NCBI GenBank assembly: GCA_900541835.1
Contig: UQLL01000039.1
Span: forward strand, 1-7,993
DNA from: an uncultured Porphyromonadaceae bacterium
GTDB taxonomy: Bacteria > Bacteroidota > Bacteroidia > Bacteroidales > Muribaculaceae
DNA length: 7,993 nucleotides
Direction of reading: 5' to 3'
Shown: piece after piece, positions 1-5,853 of the stretch
How the letters are laid out: every line of letters starts with the position of its first letter
Numbering within the stretch: position 1 is the stretch's first letter
Made by a program: the position numbers and the translations under genes
Notes under the pieces: model-generated
The model's input: only the letters and a program-made list of their open reading frames with translations
What the model was told of the DNA's origin: nothing
Database searches by the model: none

Positions 1-30
1 CGAAGTGCGCAGCAACAGGCGTTTCAACAT
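1..30 (-). CDS. Possible 5' end of a gene running off the left edge
   Basis: An ATG at 28-30 (minus strand) opens a frame that stays open for ten codons to the window edge and reads MLKRLLLRTS. A basic, leucine-rich start of this kind could begin a signal peptide or membrane anchor, but ten residues cannot identify a family. Just upstream is an AT-rich stretch (31-75) that contrasts with the GC-rich DNA beyond it, as expected of a promoter region. The gene would lie downstream of the ECF sigma gene, with 273 bases between them. It may equally be a chance open frame. Confidence 0.35.
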   Translation of the reverse strand, partial: MLKRLLLRTS

Positions 31-303
31 CCCGATTTTTCAATGGTTTAATGGTAAATGTTAAAAAAGGTTAAGAGTGAACGGACGCCTGTAGAAGTAC
101 CGAGCGCGGCTGTATCGGTCGTTGCCGGTTATAGGCTGAGGGGGGAGTGTGGTGTGGCAGGGATGAAAGACGAGACGGCACACCTTATGGGCGTACCGTC
201 GGGATGGGTATAGGTGAAAGCTGTGCAGGAAGACCTCGTGACCGGGGCGGGGCGGACGGTGGCAGTCCGGGGACCGGAGAACCGAGTGTAGCACCCTGGC
301 GGG
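31..303. other. Gene-free stretch after the ECF sigma gene
   Basis: No convincing gene is seen here. A 77-codon minus-strand frame (294 to 61) begins 9 nt after the sigma stop, where an anti-sigma gene might sit. Its product is rich in His, Pro and Arg, has no hydrophobic segment and no recognisable motif, and its stop lies in the AT-rich stretch, so I treat it as chance. Bases 31-75 are AT-rich and carry short direct repeats (listed separately). Bases 76-303 are GC-rich, with only a weak hairpin at 266-278 (5-bp stem, 3-nt loop). No clear TAnnTTTG box was found in front of the possible gene at the left edge. Confidence 0.5.
42..74 (-). repeat. Short direct repeats upstream of the left-edge start
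   Basis: Read on the minus strand, TTAAC occurs at 74-70 and 64-60, 10 nt apart (about one helical turn). ACCATT occurs at 55-50 and 47-42, 8 nt apart. The cluster ends about 12 nt before the possible ATG at 28-30. Spaced direct repeats in this position could be activator or sigma contact sites. They could also be chance in an AT-rich promoter. No binding protein can be named from the sequence. Confidence 0.3.
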
Positions 304-813
304 TCAGGGTTCGTTGAGACGTGCGCGCAGGGCGCGACGGGCGTTGAGGATTCGGCTTTTCACTATGCCTGGTTGGAGATTCAGTTTCTTTGCGATTTCA
401 GCGTAGCTGTATCCTTCTATGAGCATGGTGAAAGGTACGGCCTGCGCCTGGGGCAGCGAAGCAATTATCTGTGAAATCTGGTTAGCGCTGTACACGTCGT
501 CGGGGGCGGGCACAGTGCTCAATACAGGAATCTGGACGAGTTGATCTTGATCAACAGCCTGGTCGATGACGGCCAGCGTGCGCTTTGAGCTCCGGCAGTT
601 GTTGAGGAAAGTGTTGCGCATGATGGTCATAATCCAACCTGAGAAGTTCGCCTTCTCCACGAAGGTTTCTTCGGCGTGCAGTGCTTTGAGTGTGGTGTCC
701 TGCACGAGGTCGGAGGCTTCATGGGGATTGGATGTGAGTTTAAGGGCAAAGGAGCGCAGGCTCTGCTGTGCCTGCACTACCTGGCTTGTAAACTCGTTGG
801 CAGTAGGTTTCAT
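304..813 (-). CDS. ECF-type RNA polymerase sigma factor (sigma-70 family)
   Basis: The 169-residue product has the two-domain layout and length of an extracytoplasmic-function sigma factor, which directs core RNA polymerase to a special promoter set. Region 2 spans roughly residues 15-80 and includes DLVQDT (35-40) and the aromatic/basic stretch around GWIMTIMRNTF (59-69), which in this family contacts the -10 DNA. A linker follows (about 81-110). Region 4 (about 111-165) includes a helix-turn-helix around GYSYAEIAKKLNL (134-146) and the basic SRILNARRALRARL (153-166), which reads the -35 region. Starting at the ATG at 811-813 gives a full region 2. The gene has its own promoter about 80 nt upstream and is separated by 137 nt from the preceding gldE-like gene. 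No membrane-bound anti-sigma gene is recognisable downstream, so its control and regulon cannot be inferred. The family call is firm; the stimulus is unknown. Confidence 0.93.
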   Translation of the reverse strand: MKPTANEFTSQVVQAQQSLRSFALKLTSNPHEASDLVQDTTLKALHAEETFVEKANFSGWIMTIMRNTFLNNCRSSKRTLAVIDQAVDQDQLVQIPVLSTVPAPDDVYSANQISQIIASLPQAQAVPFTMLIEGYSYAEIAKKLNLQPGIVKSRILNARRALRARLNEP

Positions 814-950
814 TCTACGGTTAGCTAAAATAGCCGGGGGTCATTCTTTTCGGAGAAGGCTTGGGTCAGTGATTAACTGAGCAGTTCTCATGTGCAAAGG
901 TAGTGTGTTTTTTTGGAACGCGAAAATTTTTGCGGATATTTTACGAAAAT
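814..950 (-). other. Intergenic region between the gldE-like and sigma genes
   Basis: These 137 nt hold the sigma promoter and its leader. After the gldE-like TAA (951-953) there is no strong GC hairpin followed by a T-run. The only symmetry is the AT-rich inverted repeat at 919-934. Read-through from the upstream operon into the sigma gene is therefore possible. The leader carries a short GCTA/TAGC symmetry near 823-833 but no recognisable riboswitch. Confidence 0.5.
895..926 (-). promoter_or_regulatory. Predicted promoter of the ECF sigma gene
   Basis: Read on the minus strand, TACCTTTG at 902-895 is an exact match to the Bacteroidetes -7 consensus TAnnTTTG. The -33 region is weaker: T-rich bases (TTTC, about 925-922) lie 19 nt upstream. 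Transcription would start near 891, giving a leader of about 78 nt. A near-perfect inverted repeat (919-934, CGCGAAAATTTTTGCG on the plus strand) covers the -33 position and could be an operator or a chance AT palindrome. Confidence 0.6.
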
Positions 951-2231
951 TTAATTTTCCGGCTGGTCGGTTTTCTGGACGAGAACGAGCTGAATGCGTG
1001 TTTCGGTGGCGTTGAGGACGGTGAAGCGCAGTGGGCCGATGTCGACGGGGATGCCTTTGCGTGGGAAGGCTTCGAGGGTGTGGAGGAGGTACCCGGCCAG
1101 GGTGTGGTACTGGTCGTCTTCGGGGATGTCGAGGTCGAGTTCTTCGTTGAGGCGCTCTATCTCGGCTCGGCCGGAAATTTCGTAGTCGCCGTCGGGGAGG
1201 CGGCGGTAGTCGAGGCGCTTGCGGTCGTGCTCGTCTTCAATCTCGCCGAAGATTTCTTCGACGAGGTCTTCGAGGGTGACGAGTCCGGCGGTGCCGCCGA
1301 ATTCGTCGACTATGATGGTCATGGACTTCTTCTGTGCGAGCATGCGCTGCATGATGGTGTTGGCGAGCATGCTCTCCGGGGCGAACAGGACGGGCTTGAT
1401 GCGTGTGCGCCAGTCGGTGTCGGGATGGAAGAGTTCGGAGACGTGTATGTAACCGACGATGTCGTCGATGTCCTGGCGGTAAACGACGATTTTGCTGAGT
1501 CCGGTGGTGATGAATGTGTGTATTAGCTGGTGGCGGGTGGTGGTCTGGAGGTTTATGGCGGAGATTTCGTTGCGCGGGGTCATGCACTCGCCGGCCTGGG
1601 TGGTCTTGAAGTCGAGTGCGTTCTGGAAGATCTTGACTTCGTTCTCAACCTGGCGGCGGTCGGGCGTCTGGTCGATGGTCTGCTGTATGTAGTCGTCAAT
1701 CTGCTCGATGGTGAGTTTCCGGGTATCGGTGGTTTTCTGGTGTATTCCGAACAGGCGCATGAGTCCGCAGGACAGGGCGCTGGTCAGCCAGGAGACGGGA
1801 TAGAGTATCCAGTATATCAGCCAAAGGGGGAATGCGACGAGGCGCATTGTGAAGTTGGGGTTGATGCGGAAAATGGTCTTGGGGAAGAATTCGCCGGTGA
1901 CGAGGATGATGAGGGTGGAGATGAGGGTATTGCAGATGAGCAGGAGTGCCTCGGAGCCGGGGAACCATTTCTGCAGTATGGGGTTGAGAATTACGGAGAT
2001 GGCGATGCCGTAGATGACAAGGGCGATGTTGTTGCCGACCAGCAGCGTGGAAATGAACATGTCGGCGCGGTGCGCGAAGCCCTGGAGGATGCGGGAGACG
2101 AGTCCGCGGCGTGTGGCGTCAATCTTGATGCGTACTTTGTCGGACTGTACGAATGCGATCTCGGCTCCGGAGAAGAGTCCGGAGAAGAGTATTGCGATGA
2201 TGGTGATGGCTATTGCGGCGGCGAGGTCCAT
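951..2231 (-). CDS. gldE: CNNM/CBS-domain membrane protein (GldE / CorC-HlyC family)
   Basis: A 426-residue integral membrane protein of the family annotated as hemolysin/CorC or, in Bacteroidetes, gliding-motility-associated GldE. The N-terminal DUF21/CNNM domain (about 1-170) has SGLFSGAEIAF (17-27), GNNIA (66-70), GEFFPK (113-118) and about four hydrophobic helices (near 2-22, 60-84, 97-114, 130-155). A CBS pair follows (about 213-330), with CMTPRNEI (216-223) opening the first repeat and VDEFGGTAGLVTLEDLVEEI (308-327) closing the second. A C-terminal CorC_HlyC transporter-associated domain (about 345-420) completes the family layout. Relatives are linked to Mg/Co ion transport or efflux, and CBS pairs commonly sense adenine nucleotides. 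The GldE name reflects family placement, not evidence of gliding; many non-gliding Bacteroidales carry it. It is last in the envelope operon, 40 nt after lptC. Its start region is duplicated, but the downstream ATG (2229-2231) is the only one that opens the frame. Confidence 0.9.
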   Translation of the reverse strand: MDLAAAIAITIIAILFSGLFSGAEIAFVQSDKVRIKIDATRRGLVSRILQGFAHRADMFISTLLVGNNIALVIYGIAISVILNPILQKWFPGSEALLLICNTLISTLIILVTGEFFPKTIFRINPNFTMRLVAFPLWLIYWILYPVSWLTSALSCGLMRLFGIHQKTTDTRKLTIEQIDDYIQQTIDQTPDRRQVENEVKIFQNALDFKTTQAGECMTPRNEISAINLQTTTRHQLIHTFITTGLSKIVVYRQDIDDIVGYIHVSELFHPDTDWRTRIKPVLFAPESMLANTIMQRMLAQKKSMTIIVDEFGGTAGLVTLEDLVEEIFGEIEDEHDRKRLDYRRLPDGDYEISGRAEIERLNEELDLDIPEDDQYHTLAGYLLHTLEAFPRKGIPVDIGPLRFTVLNATETRIQLVLVQKTDQPEN

Positions 2232-2260
2232 AAATATATTATTACATAAATATATTATTA
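2229..2260 (-). repeat. Perfect 16-bp tandem duplication including a start codon
   Basis: On the plus strand CATAAATATATTATTA occurs at 2229-2244 and again, without mismatch, at 2245-2260. Read on the minus strand, each copy is an A/T-only initiation region ending in ATG. The promoter-proximal ATG (2247-2245) is followed at once by TAA, giving an ATG-TAA start-stop; the second ATG opens the gldE-like gene. The copies make up most of the 40-nt gap after the lptC stop. The exact repeat suggests a recent slippage duplication. Confidence 0.95.
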
Positions 2261-2271
2261 TATGTGTATGG

Positions 2272-2952
2272 CTACTGTGTGGTCCTGGGCGCCTGGTCCA
2301 TTGGCACCTGTCGGAAGACGGTCTGCCCGACGGCTCCTGCCGAAGCGGGAGCTCCTGCCGGGACGCCGGGCATAGCGGCGGAGGCGGGGTTTAGGGGGAA
2401 GATACCTTTGGGCTTGACGATGGTGTATTTGGAAAGTCGGTCGTCGGAGCGGAAGCCGTCGCCTTCAAGCATGTGGGTGGCGTTCTCGATGTGGATGAAT
2501 CGGGAGGTATAGAGGAGGTGCCGTCGCTCTTCCCAGAAGAGCTGCTCGGTCTGGAAGAGGTCTTTGGGGACGCGTGTTATCTCCACCCGGCCGTCGAGGC
2601 GCCAGAGGCGCTGGTTCTTGTAGTATATGGCTGAGTCGGCGGCGACGGTGGCGATGACGTTGCCATAGGGGTCGAGTCGGCGGAGATAAAGACCGTCGGG
2701 GAATCGCCAGTAAGGTGTGTCGGCCTGTTCGTAGACGAGCCAGAGGGGAGAGACGATGCGGTACTGGACTATGCCGGAGTCGGAGATGAGGGTGTTGACG
2801 TTGACGGTGCGCATGGTGGGGAGAGTGCGCGCGTCGAGGTTGCTCTGGTCAATCTTGCGCTCCCGCCGGCACGAGGCCAGAGGCAGGATCAGCAGTGCGA
2901 GCAGAGCGGCGAGGGGGAGCAGGCGTGGGGATGTGTGCCGGCCGGGAATCAA
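2272..2952 (-). CDS. lptC: LPS export lipoprotein LptC (Bacteroidetes type)
   Basis: LptC links the LptB2FG transporter of the inner membrane to periplasmic LptA during LPS transport to the cell surface. I place the start at TTG 2952-2950, which overlaps the TGA of the upstream gene as TTGA. This gives 226 residues with a lipoprotein signal ending in LPLASC (Cys28 is the predicted acylated residue). The frame stays open upstream to an ATG at 3060, but that would add 36 unrelated residues before the signal peptide and lie inside the preceding gene; no ATG or GTG is suitably placed between. The body has features typical of Bacteroidetes LptC: LISDSG (55-60), YRI (64-66), PYWRFPDGLYL (80-90), ADSAIYY, LWRLDGRVEI, and a final YTIVKPKGIFP. 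E. coli LptC has a transmembrane anchor; Bacteroidetes forms are often lipoproteins. The last 40 residues (187-226) form a Pro/Ala/Gly-rich tail beyond the core domain. Confidence 0.87.
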   Translation of the reverse strand: MIPGRHTSPRLLPLAALLALLILPLASCRRERKIDQSNLDARTLPTMRTVNVNTLISDSGIVQYRIVSPLWLVYEQADTPYWRFPDGLYLRRLDPYGNVIATVAADSAIYYKNQRLWRLDGRVEITRVPKDLFQTEQLFWEERRHLLYTSRFIHIENATHMLEGDGFRSDDRLSKYTIVKPKGIFPLNPASAAMPGVPAGAPASAGAVGQTVFRQVPMDQAPRTTQ

Positions 2953-4226
2953 CGGATCTTGCGTTTCCAGAACCAGACTTCGTTGAAGTTGACTCCGAGG
3001 GTTATGTTGAGGTAGTTTTCGGACACAAGTTTCTGGGGCGACGCCTGGCGGTGCTTCCATTCGAATCCGAGGTTGATGAGGGTGCGGCCTTCGGGGGTGG
3101 GAAGGCCGAAGCCGGCGGTGATGCCGTATTCCTTGACTTTGTTACCGTTGATTTTGAGGTAGTCGTTGACGTAGTAGGCGCCGAGGCGGTAGGTGATTTT
3201 CTTGAGGTACGAGCCGCGGATCTTGGGAGTGTACTCGGCTCCGAGGCCCACGCGCCAGCGGTTGTTGAAGTCCATGCCGGAGAAGAGGACTTTGCCGTCG
3301 GCGTCGAGCAGTGGCTCGTACTTGGCCTTTGCCCAGTCCTGGTATAGGAAGTCGGCCTCGACCTGGAAGTGGGATGTGCGGTCGTGGGAGTATGCGATGC
3401 CGGCGCCGATGGTGTTGGGGCGGTAGTAGCGGCCTCCCATGTGCTGGTATCCTACGGTGTCGGGCTTGGTGGTGGAGGAAGTGATGTTCTGGAATGTGGC
3501 CCAGGTGGTGCCATGCATCGACATCTTGGGAGAGTATATGAGTCCGAGGGTTATCTTGGATGTGCGGTGCCAGCGCCTGGAGTACTGGAGTCCGAGAGTG
3601 ATGTCGAAGTCGCGTATCTGCATTACGTGCTCGAACAGGGAGCTTGTCTCGCCCTGGGGTATGGCGTAGAGGGAGTTGGTGATGGTGCCGAAGTTGTAGT
3701 ATAGATTGGCCCCGAGGCTGAATCCGAACCACTGTGTGGCCACTCCGGCGTATGCCTGGTTGATGCCGCCTATGCCCTGGTTCTGGCGAGTGCCATGTGC
3801 GATGTCGGAACCGAAGGCGTAACCGACCGAGGAATAGGGTATGAGACCCAGTGAGCCGCCGAAGTGGCTTGAGAAGGGGAACTGCATGGTGACGTAGTCG
3901 AGGCCGCCGCCGGTGCGCCGTTCGGACTGGTCGCCTTCCTTGTTCCAGAGTATGGAGAGGTCGGCGCCCATGTCGAACAGGAACGTAAGGGAGTCGATGG
4001 AGGCGTACGAGGCGGGGTTCATGGCGTTGATCTGCCGGCCGGAGTTCTGTGCGATTCCGACCCCTCCCATCTGCCGCTGCATGGAGGTGGCGCGGTCGTT
4101 GAGAATGCCGTATCCGTACATGGAATAAGGCGTGACGACGTTCTGTGCGCGCATGGCGGGCATGGCGGCGCAGATGGCGATGAGCAGGGCCGCGAGGGCG
4201 GTGTGTGTCTTATGCAAGATTGTCAT
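2949..4226 (-). CDS. Putative outer-membrane beta-barrel protein, FadL-like
   Basis: The 425-residue product starts with a Sec signal peptide (hydrophobic core about 9-22, likely cleavage after the Ala of MRAQ near 27). The mature start, VTPYSMYGYGILNDRATS, leads to a Gly-rich segment and NAMNPASYASIDSLTFLFDMG; the NPA motif at 70-72 recalls the N-terminal NPA of the FadL/TodX family of hydrophobic-compound channels. The rest alternates polar and aromatic residues in many short strands, as in a beta-barrel, and ends NITLGVNFNEVWFWKRKIR. Bacteroidales genomes carry similar proteins of unknown substrate close to coaX and lptC (from memory, not checked). The start ATG lies 17 nt inside the end of coaX, and its stop shares bases with the lptC start, so all three are probably translationally coupled. 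A role in outer-membrane assembly or in uptake of a hydrophobic compound is possible; the substrate cannot be read from the sequence. Confidence 0.75.
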   Translation of the reverse strand: MTILHKTHTALAALLIAICAAMPAMRAQNVVTPYSMYGYGILNDRATSMQRQMGGVGIAQNSGRQINAMNPASYASIDSLTFLFDMGADLSILWNKEGDQSERRTGGGLDYVTMQFPFSSHFGGSLGLIPYSSVGYAFGSDIAHGTRQNQGIGGINQAYAGVATQWFGFSLGANLYYNFGTITNSLYAIPQGETSSLFEHVMQIRDFDITLGLQYSRRWHRTSKITLGLIYSPKMSMHGTTWATFQNITSSTTKPDTVGYQHMGGRYYRPNTIGAGIAYSHDRTSHFQVEADFLYQDWAKAKYEPLLDADGKVLFSGMDFNNRWRVGLGAEYTPKIRGSYLKKITYRLGAYYVNDYLKINGNKVKEYGITAGFGLPTPEGRTLINLGFEWKHRQASPQKLVSENYLNITLGVNFNEVWFWKRKIR

Positions 4227-4968
4227 TGTAGCGTAGTATGCGTATTAGGCCGTAGGGCACGAGGTGGGGGAGGCAGAGTGGGTCGAGGTCGGAGAGTAGT
4301 CGGGTGTCGAGGAGTGCCTGCGCGTCGCCGCCGGTGAGGATGAGCCGTGCGCCGGGATGGATGCGGCAGGCGGCGGCATGGCTGGCGCGGATCTGGTCGG
4401 CGAGGCCGCGCACGGCTCCGGAGCGTATGGCGCCGGCGGTGTCGGCGGGGAAGGGTGGGAGGTCTTCGGTGCCGGTCCAGCTGATTTCGGGCAGGCGGGA
4501 GGTGTAGGCGTGGAGGGCGCGCATGCGCATGGTCGCGCCTGGAGCGATGGTGCCGCCGATGTAGGCAGGTTCGGGAGAGAGCAGGTCGCAGGTGAGAGCG
4601 GAGCCGCAGTCGGCGACGAGGGCTGCCCGGCCTGGAGAGAGCGCGGCTGCTCCGACGGCGGCGGCGAGACGGTCGGCGCCGAGAGTGCCGGGAGTGGCGT
4701 AATGGTTGGCCACTGGCACGGGAGTGGAATGGGTGACGACCAGCAGACGGTCGGCGCACAGGCGGCGCAGGCTCTCGACAAAGCGGACGTCTATTCCGGC
4801 CACGGAGGCGTAGGCGGCGCCGTCGATGTCACATTCCCCTGCCAGACCGACGATGGCGTCGAGGTCGGGCGCGGGAGTGACGACGGAGCGCAGCAGCCGG
4901 TCTTCGTGGTCGAAGATGGTATATTTTACGCGCGTGTTGCCTTGGTCGATAGCCAGCAGTATGCCCAT
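4210..4968 (-). CDS. coaX: Type III pantothenate kinase
   Basis: CoaX phosphorylates pantothenate with ATP, the first committed step of coenzyme A synthesis, in the cytoplasm. The 252-residue length is normal for this ASKHA-fold family. Motifs appear in the usual order: the phosphate-binding DQGNTRVK (8-15); the substrate-side TPGTLGADRLAAAVG (92-106); the second phosphate motif DCGSALTCD (120-128), with Ser where Thr is more usual; GGTIAPG (138-144); and the adenosine-side LTGGDA (211-216). Type III enzymes are typically monovalent-cation dependent and not feedback-inhibited by CoA. The ATG directly abuts the TAA of the upstream membrane-protein gene (TAAATG), and its end overlaps the next gene by 17 nt, so it is transcribed within the envelope operon. 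The coding strand is very C-rich, which leaves long open frames on the opposite strand. Confidence 0.95.
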   Translation of the reverse strand: MGILLAIDQGNTRVKYTIFDHEDRLLRSVVTPAPDLDAIVGLAGECDIDGAAYASVAGIDVRFVESLRRLCADRLLVVTHSTPVPVANHYATPGTLGADRLAAAVGAAALSPGRAALVADCGSALTCDLLSPEPAYIGGTIAPGATMRMRALHAYTSRLPEISWTGTEDLPPFPADTAGAIRSGAVRGLADQIRASHAAACRIHPGARLILTGGDAQALLDTRLLSDLDPLCLPHLVPYGLIRILRYNDNLA

Positions 4969-5448
4969 TTATTTCTTGTGTTCGCGTTGTTCGTCTTCGT
5001 GAGCGCGGATTTTCTTCTCCTGGGCGTAGATGAGCCAGGAGGCGATAATCTGAACCATGGCTCCGGCGAGTGTGAAGAGGATGGTGTCGCGAATGACGGC
5101 GAGCGGCCCTGCCAGGGGGCCGAGGTGGCCTTCCTGGTAGAACCAGAAGGCGGCTCCGATCATGAAGCAGACTCCGGCCCAGAACTCCATGCGGCGCAGT
5201 CGGCGCAGACGCACGGTTCCGGAGGAGTCCATGGCGCCGACCACTCGGGCCACTATATATAATAGTGTACCGGCGGAGTATATCCACTTGTAGGGGTCGA
5301 GGGCGTGTGCGGAGGTGAGGCCGAAAAGAGGTATGACGAGGGCGGCGCATACCAGTAGCATGCCGAGGGCTGCTACGTTCTCTGCGGCGCTCATGATCTT
5401 GCGGCGGCGAGGCGTCTTGGGGATGTTGCGGTTCTGGGCTTTGGTCAT
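4969..5448 (-). CDS. Uncharacterised four-helix membrane protein
   Basis: I do not recognise this 159-residue protein. It has a basic N-terminus (KTPRRRK, 11-17), four likely membrane helices (about 24-44, 55-71, 88-104 and 121-143), a strongly basic loop between helices 2 and 3 (RLRRLRR, 80-86) and a charged C-terminal tail from QEKKIRAHEDEQREHKK (143-159). With basic ends and a basic 2-3 loop, all probably face the cytoplasm. No catalytic motif is seen. It starts 4 nt after the DivIC/FtsB-like stop, and its own TAA touches the coaX ATG, so it is co-translated with both. Starting at Met19 would drop the basic leader without affecting the helices; Met1 fits the tight spacing better. A role in cell-envelope or division functions is suggested only by its neighbours. 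Confidence 0.8.
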   Translation of the reverse strand: MTKAQNRNIPKTPRRRKIMSAAENVAALGMLLVCAALVIPLFGLTSAHALDPYKWIYSAGTLLYIVARVVGAMDSSGTVRLRRLRRMEFWAGVCFMIGAAFWFYQEGHLGPLAGPLAVIRDTILFTLAGAMVQIIASWLIYAQEKKIRAHEDEQREHKK

Positions 5449-5452
5449 GGCG

Positions 5453-5758
5453 TTACTGGAGCAGGTAGACTTCTTCGTCAGGTTTCTGCATCTGGTACTG
5501 TTCGCGTGCTATGTGCTCGAGCATATCGGGCGAGGACGTGAGTTCGCGGCGCTTGGCACGGTAGTAGGCGGCGGAGTCGCGGTTCACCTGTATTTCGTGC
5601 CTGAGGCCGGTGATTTCCTGCATATATGAGTAGTTGCGCGAGATGGAGACGTCGTCGTTGAGCAGCAGCAGCGCGATGACGATGCCTCCGATAAGCAGCA
5701 GTGGCACGGGGATGTGGCTGGTGAACCAGACTTTGAGTTTCTTGGCGCGTTTTCCCAT
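5453..5758 (-). CDS. DivIC/FtsB-type septum formation initiator protein
   Basis: A 101-residue bitopic membrane protein of the septum-formation-initiator family. FtsB/DivIC binds FtsL and FtsQ/DivIB in the divisome and helps activate septal wall synthesis. The order of parts is typical: a short basic cytoplasmic N-terminus (GKRAKKLK, 2-9), one membrane helix (about 16-33), a periplasmic coiled-coil-prone stretch (about 42-75, with YMQEITGLRHEIQVNRDS) and the family-like end MLEHIAREQYQMQKPDEEVYLL (79-100). It is the first gene of the six-gene block, 95 nt after trmD, with a promoter candidate about 42 nt upstream of the ATG. Co-transcription with cofactor and LPS-transport genes would tie division to envelope growth, but this is an inference from position. 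FtsB and DivIC names are used loosely for this family, so no symbol is given. Confidence 0.9.
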   Translation of the reverse strand: MGKRAKKLKVWFTSHIPVPLLLIGGIVIALLLLNDDVSISRNYSYMQEITGLRHEIQVNRDSAAYYRAKRRELTSSPDMLEHIAREQYQMQKPDEEVYLLQ

Positions 5759-5793
5759 GATGCGGAAAGTGCTATGGCGAGGCCGTATGCACT

Positions 5794-5815
5794 ATTTTGC
5801 AAAATTAGCTATTTT
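5794..5815 (-). promoter_or_regulatory. Candidate operon promoter with overlapping palindromes
   Basis: Within the trmD-divIC gap (5759-5853), minus-strand TAATTTTG (5807-5800) exactly matches the TAnnTTTG -7 box; no good TTTG lies 19-21 nt upstream. Transcription would start near 5796, giving a leader of about 38 nt. Two symmetries overlap the box: the perfect 12-bp palindrome ATTTTGCAAAAT (5794-5805) and the looser AAAAT-T-AGCT-ATTTT (5801-5815). They could be an operator for the six-gene operon or just AT-rich promoter composition. Confidence 0.5.
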
Positions 5816-5853
5816 GGCCGGAACTGAGGACTTCTGATAAGTTTTTTTAACAA

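Noticed and set aside
266..278. Small hairpin TCCGG-GGA-CCGGA after the sigma gene as a terminator
   Set aside because: A 5-bp stem with a 3-nt loop and no T-run is too weak to call.
61..294. 77-codon minus-strand frame just after the sigma gene, in the place of an anti-sigma gene
   Set aside because: The product is His/Pro/Arg-rich without a hydrophobic segment or any family motif, and its end runs into an AT-rich promoter-like stretch.
903..2249. Two long plus-strand frames (903-1526 and 1530-2249) opposite the gldE-like gene
   Set aside because: They are acidic, Gly/Val/Asp-rich antisense shadows; the minus-strand protein has full DUF21, CBS and CorC motifs.
2953..3060. Upstream extension of lptC to the ATG at 3060
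   Set aside because: It would place 36 residues ahead of a lipoprotein signal peptide and lie inside the porin gene.
4357..5262. 301-codon plus-strand frame opposite coaX and the four-helix protein
   Set aside because: It spans the junction of two well-supported minus-strand genes and is Gly/Ala/Asp-rich low-complexity sequence, as expected opposite C-rich coding DNA.
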